A stretch of DNA of 32,500 bases from Chromera velia. Its lineage: Eukaryota; Sar; Chromeraceae. This document shows, one piece after another, positions 16,782 to 27,690 of this stretch. The stretch is from positions 1 to 32,500 of the forward strand of contig JAHBMJ010001168.1 of NCBI GenBank assembly GCA_018398765.1. Reading direction: 5' to 3'. The position numbers and the translations under genes were made by a program. Position 1 is the stretch's first letter; every line of letters starts with the position of its first letter. The notes below the pieces were generated by a model, which did not search any database, was not told the DNA's origin, and saw only the letters and a list, made by a program, of their open reading frames with translations.

Positions 16782-17225
16782 GCGTGCTTTTTCTTTTTAT
16801 CAGAGGGTCTGCAAGATTTTGAATGGTGGAAATAGGTAGAGATGTGTTCCATTGTACCCCCCTATGATCACTATCGACTCCTTGAACTGAGACTGCAGAA
16901 GTTTGGAATAGTCTTAAACTTTGTTGCAGAAGTTTGGAGTGTGCTTGGAGATAAAGGGTGCAGAACTTTGGAGGGGTGCAGGACAGAAGTTAGTATAGAG
17001 AGAAAATGAGTGGTTGAAGAAGGAGGTTTAGACAGTCTAGCTCAGAGAAGAAAAAACTAAGAGGGAGTTGAAAGTTACCTCCTAAAAGCCTTCCTATGAC
17101 CCTATGATCTGTCAATCAAACTCTGGGTTTTGGCAGGCACCCTCTACGATCTTTTTTGCCGCCCTTTTCCTTCTACCCTTGCCCTTTCTTTTAAACTTGT
17201 CCCCCACCGTGCTTGACAATGGAGG
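16782..17225. other. Spacer with three ~33-bp imperfect repeats
   Basis: TGCAGAA(G/C)TTTGGA occurs at 16894, 16925 and 16959 (spacing 31 and 34 bp). CCTATGATC also appears twice, near 16861 and 17101. No gene seen. Confidence 0.6.
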
Positions 17226-17945
17226 CTACAAAAGGGAGCAATCTAATGGAACGGCCAGCCATTTTAATATCTCAACGAAGGGTTCACACGAGTTAGCTAA
17301 GCACTCATTCCACACTGCCCGGAGTAGAGCACGGTTGATCGATTTGATACATTCGATGAAGCTCCCACTCAACTTACCAAGTAGAGAACTGAATGACTCG
17401 AGAGAAAGAGAGAGAAGGGAAGGCGAAACAAAAGAGTGATGGGAGAGACCAAAACAACACCGAACAAAACGTAACTGTAATGCATCGAGGCAGGCAACAT
17501 CTGTTTTTCTCAGCGGGATCATTTCTAGTCCATACAACACGACTAACTTTCAAGAGACCGTCCATACTTGCGGCGTACATGGTCAAAACACCATCCAGAT
17601 ATATGGCCTTGGCTTTCAAGACACTGTAAATGATCTGCGTCTGCGGCGCAGACTTTCAAGCTTATCTAAAAATGCGGCTTCAACTTTTAAGTGGTAGTTA
17701 GGTTCAAGGAGGTCGCGTGACTGGTAGCCAGAGGGCCTTGAACAAAGTAATTTTAGAAAAGGGAGAAACAAAGCCCAGAGAAGAGAGAGTACCAAACACA
17801 GCCCCTAATGCCTTCTCTACCACCTCAATGCAACTGTCTTGCTAAGGTCTCCGCCCTCAAAAACCCAGTTGCCCAAATACTTATATTTACTTACCGCTTC
17901 CACTGGTCTGCCTCCATAAAGAAAAGGGGTCCGGCGCACTAAATC
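17226..17945 (-). pseudogene. Decayed LINE-type (non-LTR) reverse transcriptase C-terminal fragment
   Basis: Three pieces in order on the minus strand fit the tail of LINE reverse transcriptases. First VEAVSKYKYLGNWVFEGGDL (ORF ending 17817), matching the family's V..F.YLG pattern. Then, in another frame, EVVEKALGAVFGTL, matching the helix that follows. Then LYGLEMIPLRKTDVACLDAL and RFVRCCFGL (ORF 17226-17540), matching LYG.E.W.L and the final R..R..G. The frames differ and stops intervene, so it is broken. No endonuclease or catalytic FADD box is present in the fragment. Confidence 0.55.
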
Positions 17946-18221
17946 GAGGTGGAAGGAGGAGAGACTGTGAAAAAAAACGATGGTCTCGTTCCTGGTCGGA
18001 TTCGCGGAGGGTGAATTCCGGTCCCAGCCTTTCCATTCGTCCCTTCGCCCCGAGCCAGAAAAAGGAGCAACGCACACGCAGCGGCCCGTCCACATGGGGT
18101 GGCAGGGCGCCTGCGACAGAGGTGTGCATGTTGTGAGTTCCATGGTATGGCCTGCATGCACTTTGGTATAAGAAATATACCCGAGGCACTCACCGTGGTA
18201 GTGTATGCTCTGGGCTTTCAT

Positions 18222-18692
18222 ATGGGATTCAATTAGACCGATGGTGTGGTTATACCATCGGAGGCTTCAGAATTAATTCCGGTCAAATTAATTTCCAGAC
18301 AGTCAGACAGACGTATACGGCGGTTACTGTTTGTCTGAATGAGAGACGCGACCTAGGGATTGACAGAGCTTCATGTGTAGGGTCTGTACTGTGCCCTATG
18401 TATCTCTGTGGTTCTCTTGTGCTCTGAGTAATGCACAAGGCCACCAGCAGGAGCGTACTGTAGACTGTGGGGGTTCATAGATTTTCTGTCTGGTGAAGAG
18501 ACTGATCAGATATTTATTTTTGATTATCTGTATCGGTTTAGAGGAGTACGTTAGGGTGACATATTCGCTGTGGTCCTCTAATAGGAGAGGGCCAAGAATT
18601 CGGGAGTATAGCAGTTTGAAGAGTCCTCTGGAGAGGCTAGAGGATCGACATGGGAGGGCCCGTAGGATTCCACTGGAGGAATCTCGAGAGAG
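18222..18692. other. Left flank of the retroelement, no gene seen
   Basis: Unique-looking sequence with a short inverted repeat CCGATGGT...ACCATCGG at about 18238-18262. It should contain the 5' LTR or leader if the element is complete, but no direct repeat with the right flank (29.66-30.2 kb) can be found by eye. Confidence 0.5.
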
Positions 18693-18789
18693 GTGAGACT
18701 CTACTTTTCATTGGTGTTGTCACTGAGGGAGTCTCCCGTTGTCATTTTGACAACATTCCCCTTGTTATATTCCCGATTCCCTACTGTAG
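18693..18789 (+). other. Putative 97-bp intron in the retroelement 5' leader
   Basis: Starts GAGAG/GTGAGAC and ends with a T/C-rich stretch and CTACTGTAG/GTGAC, 10 bp before the ATG at 18800. Inferred from splice signals only. Confidence 0.45.
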
Positions 18790-18799
18790 GTGACTTACC

Positions 18800-19099
18800 A
18801 TGGGTTCCAAGAAGGACGCTCCCCATGGGTGCGTCGCGATCAAGGGCATGGAGGCGAAGACCGTGGGCGTCTTCGGCCTCATGGACGATGCGGACATCAT
18901 CGAGTGGGTACAGCAATATGCAGATGCTGTTGCTATTCTCGGGGACTCGGACGAGTGGTACGGCGGGCTCACCCTCACCAACAGGACCAAGGTGGGGGTC
19001 AACGTCAAGCACTACGTTGCAAGGACCGAGGTGGAAGTGCTGGAGAAGGTGGTGGAACGGGTGTCCCACCTCAGCTCGGAAGTCTCTGAGCAGCTCTGA
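18800..19099 (+). CDS. Retroelement ORF1 / N-terminal gag segment, 99 aa
   Basis: Starts at ACCATGG and encodes MGSKKDAPHGCVAIKGMEAK followed by VGVFGLMDDADIIEWVQQYA, ending in TGA at 19097. Composition is coding-like with GC-rich third positions, as in the rest of the element. The TGA lies in CTCTGAATTTTCCACAG, which looks like an intron 3' end at 19110, and the same frame (2) continues after it. So this may be the first exon of gag rather than a separate protein. No domain is recognised. Confidence 0.55.
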   Translation: MGSKKDAPHGCVAIKGMEAKTVGVFGLMDDADIIEWVQQYADAVAILGDSDEWYGGLTLTNRTKVGVNVKHYVARTEVEVLEKVVERVSHLSSEVSEQL

Positions 19100-19110
19100 A
19101 TTTTCCACAG

Positions 19111-21055
19111 GCATGTTGTAGACTGCGTCTCTCTATCCGACGCGGAGTGGATGAAGAGATATCTGCAGCGGACTGATGTCCTGAGAATGGGCAAGGCGAG
19201 GATCATGGAAATCAGGGAGCTTTTCTCATGCCGAGAGAAGGAGAGAATCTCTAGTCCCCAGTTGAAGTCTCTGAACAAGCAGATCCTCTGCCTGCAGACT
19301 CTGAAGGAACCCTCCTCCCTCTCCCTGTCTCGCCCTGTTGTGTTTTCTTCAGGTGGGGAGCTCCATGGGGGAGCTTCAACAGAGATGAAAGTGAAGACGG
19401 AGGAGGAGACGGGAGCGATACCAGACACCTCCCGTCAGATGTTCATCCCCGTGTCCAGTGAGCAGCGTCCAGCCTCTGATGAGCGGGACCGCCGTAGCAG
19501 TAGCAGTAGCAGTTCCAGTGGGGGGGTGCAGGTGGTCGGTGTGCGACCTGATACCACCCTGGTGGAGAAGAAAAGGAAGCAGTACGAGGACCTCGTGGCC
19601 CAGATATCAGGTCTGGACGCCGAACGGGGTGCTGAGAAGCTCCGAATTCTGGAGATCCAGAAGGAGGAGAATGACGTGCTGAGTGGCATGCCCAAAAGGG
19701 ACAACTTCCCTAAGGGGTCCGAAGGGAAGGAGGAGTACGCATCAGAGCTGGCATCCTGGGCCGAGAAGAAAGAGGTCTTCAACGCTGGGAAGGCTGACAG
19801 GGATACGCTGGACCAGGTAGCGTCCCTACAAGGTCACATTAACCAGTTGGCGTCTGATGTGTTTGCTTTGAACGAGTAGGCCGACAAACTCTGCAAGGAG
19901 ATAGATGTGCTCTCTCCTCCTCCACAGGCCAAGGGCGTTCCTAGGGGTGCTGCTAAAGGCTGCCTGCCTTCGGTATTCCAGATGACCCCCCTTACAGGTG
20001 GGGGGATGTATCCTGCAGTGTCTCCTCCTGAATCTGCGATGGTGTCTGTAGGTGGGGGGGTGCGTACTGGTGATGTTGGGGCTCCGGGGGCTCCTGACAT
20101 CTTCTCTTTCCTGGGAGTTAGGGAGTCGAGTGAGACTCAGAAGAGGCCGAAGTATGACCCTGAGGATCCTCTCATCGCTTACACCCTGGAGGAGATCTTG
20201 ACATCGGTCCCGAGGACCTTTGTGGAGATGCGCGATAAGGTCGTGGCAATGATTTTTGCACACTTTTTCAAGACGATCCAGTACTCAACCTCTGCTCTCA
20301 TCCTAGAGTACGAGAGGATTGCCTGTAAGCCCTGTCGGTTCGATACCTACACAGAGCTGCTGGTCCATCACAAGCGTCTCCTGAACCACCTGGTTGAGGA
20401 AAACATCGTCCACGAGCTTGGCGTGAAGTACAGGCTCGGGCTCTTGACGGCATACCTGCCAAACGACCTCATAATGAGGTGGCAGGAGAGGCAGAACCCG
20501 GTGGACCTCACCAGCGAAGTGGAGATCATTAAGGAGATCCATACCATCGCTGCCCAGGCAGAGACCTTCAACAAGTCTCTCGGGGATGCCTGGGACCGGG
20601 GCCTAGTTAAGGGAGCTCTCATCGAGGACTTGAAGAGAGAGTGGGAACAGAAGGCGGCAACCTTCGATATGAAGGACTCAGAGGATGCCTCGCGGGGGGG
20701 CATCATTCCGAAGGTTCCTTTCGTGGCGTTCACGGGGCCTGGAGGAGTCCTGCAGAGGAAGTCCCCTTCCAAGGCAAAGGGAGGGAAACCCTCAGGAGGA
20801 AAAGCCCCTGACTCTGGCGGGAAGGACAGGGGCGGCTCTGATCGCGGGAGGTAGGGCGGTGCTGGCGGGGGTTTCAGTAAGAGGGATGGCGGGGGGAGCT
20901 CCAATCGGGGGCGCTCTCCTGAGTCCAATTCCTCTGCTCTCTCTAGTCAATACAATGACAAAGGGGTGGAAGGAAAGGACCGTCCTCCCACTCAGGCCGT
21001 TGTCAACCCCAGGGGCCCCCGTTCTCGATCGATATGGTGTCCGACACCGGGATAG
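19111..21055 (+). CDS. Gag-like (capsid/nucleocapsid precursor) region, TAG-interrupted, frame 2
   Basis: Long frame with a Ser-rich stretch (about 19490-19520), a charged coiled coil (KKRKQYEDLVAQISGLDAER and QLASDVFALNE), an in-frame TAG at 19877 inside the coiled coil, then a Gly/Pro linker. A helical gag-type block follows (about 20150-20650: DPLIAYTLEEILTSVPRTFV through HHKRLLNHLVEENIVHELGV and EIIKEIHTIAAQAETFNKSL). It ends in a basic Gly/Ser/Lys-rich tail with TAG at 20852 and perhaps 21053. Position before the zinc knuckle and helix content support gag; similarity to a named gag family is not certain. Frame is lost at about 21.0-21.1 kb. Confidence 0.6.
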
Positions 21056-21059
21056 AACC

Positions 21060-22262
21060 GGATCGGATGCGTTCATCGGAGCTATGGCGGGTCCTGAAGA
21101 AACTCGCATCAAACCTGGTCAGTGGGATGGAGAGTTTGGGTCTTTGTAGGACAAAGCGTGTTGGGATCCTGCCAGTAGGAAGAGCCTTCCCTACGGGTAC
21201 CACGATAGGCGGTGCCTGGGATGCAACCGTCTGGATGGACATGCAGAGTGGGGGGGCCATGGGGCCTGTCCTCGGATTTGGAAGAAGAACGGCTGCCCAG
21301 CATATAAAACGATGGGCCATGCTCCCAACAACTGCCCTGACAAGAACGCGAAGAAGCGGTGGATGATGAAGCAGATGGACAAGACCGGGCAGGACAGGGA
21401 CGGCTCCAGGGGCCGTCCCAAAGGTCCTCTGGGAGGAGGAGGCCGTGGAGGCAGCTCCGAAGACCGTCGAGGGTCTCCCTATCCTGGTCGTGGGGGCGGC
21501 TCAGGGGGGAGAAGAGGCGGTGGGGGTCGTGGCCGTGGTGGGCACACCCTTTTTCCTGGCAGGTTCAACAACGAGAACTTCGAGAAGAAGCACTCAGACT
21601 CCGGACAGGCGCAGCGGGGGGGTAGTATCCCTCCTGTATCCTCGCAGACTGTCAGTCCTAGGGGTCAGGACAATGATGATGATGTCGTAGTGACGGGTGG
21701 CGTCTCACGTAGGCAGGGAGACTCGTTCAACCTGACCATCCATGCGTCCAAGGGTGAGGAGAAGATCCTTCACGGGGAGGGGTCTCTCGGAAAGGTTCGC
21801 TTTGCAGACCAGCTTGGCCTCCCTATGTGCTATGAGCCTGGAGCCAAGTACTCGTCCGACTACGACACAACGACCTTCCATATGTGGCATGATGGGGCTA
21901 TGGAGCGCCTGTCTACTTGGGATCCTGTTGGGACCCATAAGGGGGTCAACGTACTATGGAGAGAAGGAGTCCGTGGAGCCTGGCAAATGCTCTTATCCGA
22001 TGAGCCTGAACGGACAGGCTTGGAACGTATCGGGTGGGCTATCTTCCCTGCAGGTTTAGAAACTTGTATGACGGTGACCGTCATGCAAGCCTTCCAGTCG
22101 GAGTTCACTGTGGGAGGAGTCCAGCGAATCAGGGACATGATGGAGGAGCAGGACCCCCATCTCCCTGAGGTCATCTCTCGCATGCGGGGACCGGAGGACA
22201 AGACTACCATGGGTGCGGTGCCCTCTGGTTCGAAGTCTGCTGTCTACACGGTCTCCTAGTAG
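21060..22262 (+). CDS. Zinc-knuckle and linker region of the polyprotein, frame 0
   Basis: After a TAG at 21147 comes a Cys/His cluster starting CLGCNRLDGH, then a knuckle with exact C-X2-C-X4-H-X4-C spacing at 21294-21335 (CPAYKTMGHAPNNC), in which the second Cys is Tyr. A Gly/Arg-rich RNA-binding-like stretch follows (about 21400-21560), then about 230 codons of unknown fold to a double TAG at 22257-22262. This is where copia elements carry an aspartic protease, but no DSG/DTG active-site context could be confirmed; the only DSG (about 21597) lies in an unsuitable polar context. Confidence 0.6.
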
Positions 22263-24665
22263 GAGAGTGAACTAATGAACGACCCGAACAGGACCTAGCG
22301 TCGGGCTGGGTTTCCAGTAAAGTTCGAGGTCTACAAGGTTTCCGGAAATGCGAGATCCCAAATCCCTGAGCTCGTCGAGTACAGGGTCCTCAAGATTCAT
22401 ATAAACTCCTGTACGTTCGGAAACCTCATCTCTTGGCGGAAGGTGAGGAGTCTTATCCGTGCCTTTGGGGGGCCGGATATCCCGGACTGGACGGGTTTGT
22501 TCACAGAAGGTGTTGAAGAGGAGGAGGACAGGCCCCCAGACAGGGGGCTTCCCAGAAGGACGCGGTACCAGCACTATGAGCATCTTATCACGGGACAAGA
22601 TTTCATTGAGTGGAAGGTGTAGCTGGAGATGCCTCTCCAGTCACGGGGACTGGGGGATAAGGCGGTGTTCTTTTGTCCCGCGGTTCTTGGCATCCGGTTC
22701 GGGATTCATGAGCCCTCCGGCACTCCCAAGAACATTGTCGTCCCCTGCCTCCTCCATACAGTCGATCAGCTGAACCTCCCTGACGTGCTGATCCGCAATG
22801 CTCCTGGTGCAGGTCTCTTTGTCCCTCGTTCTTCGCCGAAGGATGTCCTCCCCGCCTACCACGTGTGGGCTAAGAAAACGAAGGAGGAGAAGCAGATTTC
22901 ACATGGGGTGAGGCTGTCCATGGACCTGATATATCAGGAGGGGGTGCGTCAGGGAATTCCATAGGTTGATGTTGAGGTCATGGATACCCCCTTCAAGGTG
23001 GGAGCACCGGAGGCCTGCATCATCCACAAGCCCTAGAGAGACAGGCCGGACGGGTATGGCCTCAACCACCTCCCTCAAGCAGTGTACGACCGCAGCCCGC
23101 ACCACAAGGCCGTTCCGAACGAGTCTTTTGAGCACTCCCTTGGGGGCGGTCCCCAAGGAGGTTCATGCGGGTACTGGTTCCAGTCACTGCAGGAGGTGTG
23201 GGACCGGCAGAACAAGGCGCGGCAGCTGAAGCAGCAGAGGGATCCTCATGGGAGGATTCTCCAAACCCCTCACCCCGACGCGGAGAAGAAGAGGTCGGCC
23301 AAGAAGGACTTCAGAGTCGTACCCGACGGCGTCGAGGTCCGTGTGGCTGCCTACCCGATCACGTATTGGGTCATGGGTGGATGGATTGCTTTGGAGCTGG
23401 CAGACACCGACCACTGTCAGCAAGGTCCCTTTCTTGCAGTGAGAAAGTTTGATGCTGGAGGCGCTGCCCACTTCAAACCGAGGGACTACGGGTACGAACG
23501 GACGCACCTGGCTGCCTTCTCGGCCGTCTCAGTCGACCAGAAGCGTGAGGCGATGGCGCTACACGTGCACTACGGACACCAGAACTTCGACGATCTCAAG
23601 GAGACTCTCGCAGTTGAGGGCATTGAGATCGATGAAGACTGCAGAAGGTGGGTTTCTGCGTGTCCCCTCTATCAACTGAAGAACGCGATCAATCCCCGGA
23701 TTCACAAAAGGAGTGAGCAGTTGTCGGCAGATTAGAAGCCGATCAAAGGGACGGTCTGGATCGTTGACATCTGGTTTTTCAAGGACCTTCTCACAAAGGC
23801 TGAGACAGGGGGCTTCGGAATGATGGTCATTCTCTACGAGCCAGGAGCCGGGTTCTCTCTGGCCCACCCAGCTAAGGAGAAAGATGAGGCTTCCCTCATC
23901 GACTGTGCGCATTACTTTGCTTGCTGGCTGGGGCGTCCGCACCTGGTGTGCATGGACAGAGAGAAGGCGGGAGCGGGTGCTTCCTTCTAGTCGTGGCTCC
24001 GGGGGGACGGGTCCCCCAGACTACACCCTATCGAGTACCGTCAGGGACCTCCGTACGTTGGAAAGGGTCTGCAGGCTCTGATCGAGCGCTGCATCCGCAG
24101 TAATCGGGAGGGAGTGGCCCTCCTTATGTCGGACCCGAACCAGCGTTTTCCCCTTGCTGTGATTCACTTCGTGGCGATGGAGGAACGTTGGGGGTACTCC
24201 TGTGCGTATCACAGAACGGTGGGGGGCATCTCATTTACCCTGACTTTTCAAAGAGCGCCTCCTGGATGGAGAGTGGGGGACACCGCGGTGGTATCCATGC
24301 CCTTCCTGAGAACGGAGTTGCGTGGAGTCATTATGCAGTTCTTGGCTCTGCTCACGCACGATATTGTTGCGGTTCTCCACAGGCACAAGGAGAAAAACGT
24401 TCAAGGGGAACGTTTTACCGTCCTGCAGGTCCACCCGGAGCATCTACAGACGGTCCCAGACAACCTCCGCCTCTAGGGGGGGCCTCGTTTCGATCAGGAC
24501 GGAACCATCCTCCTGGCTCCGGCGGGCGGAGAACAGGAGGATCCTCGACTCTGGAAAACTTCTGCAAGGTAGGAGGGGGGCACAGGTGCTCGCTACCGCA
24601 GACGGGCAGGTAGGAGCGACCTTGGTCACAGGGGATTCCCTCTAGTCCTTCCGGGCACATCTCCG
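22263..24665 (+). CDS. Integrase region (pre-integrase zinc motif and D-D-E core), frame 0
   Basis: One frame open but for TAG at 22296, 22620, 22962, 23034, 23733, 23988, 24474 and 24570. The first 1.2 kb is unrecognised. At 23556-23675 a pre-integrase motif is seen: [10 protein letters not shown] with His codons at 23562, 23568 and 23577, then Cys at 23640 and 23661, and Tyr at 23670 where a Cys is expected. The catalytic triad is best placed at D 23766 (IVDIW), D 23955 (CMDRE) and E 24084 ([13 protein letters not shown]), that is D-X62-D-X42-E. Integrase inserts the cDNA into host DNA. The core is very divergent. Confidence 0.65.
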
Positions 24666-24728
24666 GTGGGACGATACGAGGGGTTGCAGTGAGGGACACA
24701 ATGGCCGGCGAGGAAATTTTCTTTTCAG
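24666..24728 (+). other. Putative 63-nt in-frame intron of the retroelement
   Basis: CCG/GTGGGA donor and AAATTTTCTTTTCAG/CTG acceptor. Length is a multiple of three, both junctions fall between codons of frame 0, and it removes the only TGA (24690) in the frame-0 section. Inferred, not demonstrated. Confidence 0.5.
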
Positions 24729-26640
24729 CTGGCTGATGAAGGCGAAGGTGTCGTAGGCTTGCGGGAAGCCCCTCGCCTCACTCACCTTCGTGAGGGCTAT
24801 CAGGAGATTTCGAGTACGGAAACGCAGGCATTGGCTTCGTTATCGTCTTCCTCTGCCCTCCCCTCTGCTCTGCCTCCCTCCCTCCCTCCCCCTGCTCCTG
24901 CAGAGCCCTCCTTCCCTTCCTTTGCTCCTGCAGCGCCCTCCAAACCCTCCCTTGCTCAGGCCAAGGCCTTGGTATAGGAAGCGGGGGCGGCGGGCGCCCG
25001 CGCATGGTTTCCCTCTCCTGCTGTGTCTAACAGGGCTTCCGTCGACTCCGGGGAGTCGCCGCTGCCGGATTTCTTTGTCCCGCTCGGCTTCTCGATGAAC
25101 GGGACTATCCTAGACCTGTCAGGCCCTGGGGTGCTGCGTATGCCTGGGACGGTGCGGCAGCACACTCGCGCTCCTTTGTGGGGAAGGAGGATGAAGGATC
25201 CAGGCCCCGTCTTTTGCGACCAGAAAGGGAACCGCCTCCTGGAGGCCAACGGGGAGCCCCTAAGGTACAATTAGAAGGTGGAGCGGCCGGTGTTCATAAC
25301 GTACCGCCGGGGGGTGTATGACGCTTGGACTTGTCGTTTCGCCCTCATGCTCTACCCCGACTTGGGGGAGATCACGCAGGGAGAGGTTCTGGACACCTTC
25401 AAGAACTACTTGGCACCCCGACTGACGAAGGGCGTCAAGGGGGACTCATAGAGAAGCAGAAGGGCAACAAGGATGCAGGACGAAATCCAGGAAGCACGTG
25501 GGGTGTTCCCTAGAGACATGGGTTTCGATCTTAAGGAGGACAGCCTCAAGAAGATCATGTCACAGAACCAGGGCATCTATCTGCACTCGCCTCCATAGCC
25601 CCGTCGGATCGAGATCCCAGAGGGGTGGACCACCTTGATGAGTTTCCGAGTCTCCATTGCTCTAGCTGTGGCTGGGGGCAAGCGTAGGGGGCGATACTAC
25701 ATGCACACGGCGCTCAAATACATGGATAGGCCCAAGCAGGAGTGGATCGAGGCTGATAAAGAATTGAGGGAGACAGACGGTCTGTCTCAGCTTGAGCCCC
25801 CGGGAGCCAAGTATGCCTACTGGACCCCTTTGGAGGGGAAGTTCTAGATAGTGGGGCTGTCCATGGCTGTCAGTTTTCCCGAGAGGTACTACAGGTACAA
25901 GTAGATCGAGTTCTAGAACTATGTTTTTCCGAGCTCCTATGAACCTGGGCCGGATCCGGTGGCTGCAAGCATCCGGGCGTACACGGAAGGAGGAAATCGG
26001 ATGATAGAACACTTTCGGGACGTGTTCCGGGGGACAGAAAGCAACGAAGATGAGAAGGCGTGGTGCCTCGTATGTGAGATGTTTTACCAGGTTAGGTGCA
26101 TGTTCCACAGGTCGAAGCACCACAATGACCGCTCGCGCCCCATTGTGTTCGAGAGAGAAGACTCCACAGTTGAGGTCGTCCCTCCCAAAGACCCCAGATA
26201 CAGGGTCAATAAGAACGAGGTCGGCCATGGGGACCGAGCGTGGGAGGAGCTCTCGGATGCGTCGGTGGCAAAGATCAGCAGAGATAGAAGGGGAGGCGAA
26301 GGGTCCTCTCGCGCTCATCTATCGGGTGCTGAGGATGAGGAGACTGAGGAAGACACCTTCGCTTCTGAGTCTCTGCTGTGGGGTAGATCGAGTGGGTCAG
26401 ACCCAGACGATAGAGATGACGGGAGGGATCGTCTTGATGGAAATAGAGGTCATGAGGACCCTCCCACAGACGATTCTCCACACGACCCACCTCCAGGGGG
26501 TTATTCTGGAGGAGACTGGGGCGGGGGAACAGATGATGAGGGAAGTGGAGATGGCGGGGGGGACGCTCCTCCTGGATCTTCCCAAGCTCTACATCATGGC
26601 ATCTCCATTAGGGAGAGGGCCCGCCTCCATCTATTTGCTC
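24729..26640 (+). CDS. Extra region between integrase and RT, unknown function, frame 0
   Basis: Open except for TAG at 24975, 25272, 25449, 25596, 25845, 25902 and 25914. It begins with a Ser/Pro/Ala-rich linker (24830-24970). Globular-looking segments follow: [60 protein letters not shown] and [20 protein letters not shown]. It finishes in a very acidic Asp/Gly-rich stretch (26340-26570). No domain is recognised; copia elements usually have only a short linker here. Frame 0 gives way to frame 1 between about 26550 and 26657. Confidence 0.5.
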
Positions 26641-27690
26641 GCAGACGACCGCGGAGATAACGGAGACGACGAAAGAGGGGCAGAGTCTTCTGCTGAGAGG
26701 GGTAGAGGTGATGAGTCGGAACTGGAGGATAGGCTGATTGACCCTTCTGCGCACCCGGGGGACGCAGATAGGTCCTGGTCTAAACAAGGAACTCCCATCT
26801 GAGAGAGGAGAGTTTTGGGTCCAGCTGCGCTGGAGTTCTCCTCGTACGATCGTCAGCCGATGGAGGCCCACCCCGTGAAGGGGGCAGTTGTCCAGAGGGA
26901 TAATAGGAGAAAGCTTGTGGCCCTCCACTCAAAGGCACGTAGAAGCTACGAATGGGCTGACCTCGCACCCAATCTTTCGGTAAGGGACCCCCTTGCTTTC
27001 AAGGTCAAGGAAATCAAGGATGGGAGAGTGAAACGGTCGTCCATCAAGCACGTGTTCGACATTCGGGGAAGAAGAGTCCCCGAAGAGGCTGTGCGTATGA
27101 TTGATGACCCCGTCCAGCTCCACGAAGTTAGAGTTTGGAAACTACCAGAGGAAGAAAGGGTAGGGGGTGTGAAGGGCTCTGCAGACGCAGTCTCTGCAAA
27201 TCCCTCCGCATCGTTGTCTTCCTCTGCTGTGCCTTCCTCTTCTGTTGTCCCTGCTGTGCCTCCTGTCGAGGGGGAGTCACGTGTTATCCCTGAGGCTGCT
27301 GAGTCTCAACCTGTTTTTCCTTCGAACGCAGGTGGAGAGGAGCAAGCGGAGGATCATGGGGGTCCTCCTGCTGCCGAGGGGGTATCTGATAAGGGGAATG
27401 AGGTTGGGGGAGTTAAGCCACTGGGCCGGATTGCGGAGAATGTGGAGACGGATGAGGAGCCTCCATCTCTGGTGGTGTCTACAGACGAGGACGCGTATGT
27501 CTCGGATGCCAGCTTATCAACGTTTGAGGCAAGCAGCCTGGGCTTCGGGAGTGACAGCAGCTCCTCGGATGAAGAGTGGGGTGTCCTGGGGGGTCAAAAA
27601 CTTCCCAGGGCCGGAGAAGGACCCATCGTGAGGCAGAACCCGCCCAAGGAGGAGGTTAAGGAGATGAACAAGGTGGATGAGGTTTTGTAG
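26641..27690 (+). CDS. Acidic Ser/Pro-rich linker before RT, frame 1
   Basis: Frame 1 with a TGA at 26800 and a TAG at 27688. Contains [20 protein letters not shown], a basic segment [20 protein letters not shown], then low-complexity Ser/Val/Pro/Glu sequence and an [11 protein letters not shown] acidic patch. This resembles the disordered linker that normally precedes copia RT, but is longer. Confidence 0.5.

Noticed and set aside
24569-24728. Intron using the better-looking GTAGGA donor at 24569
   Set aside because: It is 160 nt long and would push the coding sequence out of frame 0, while the 63-nt alternative keeps frame.
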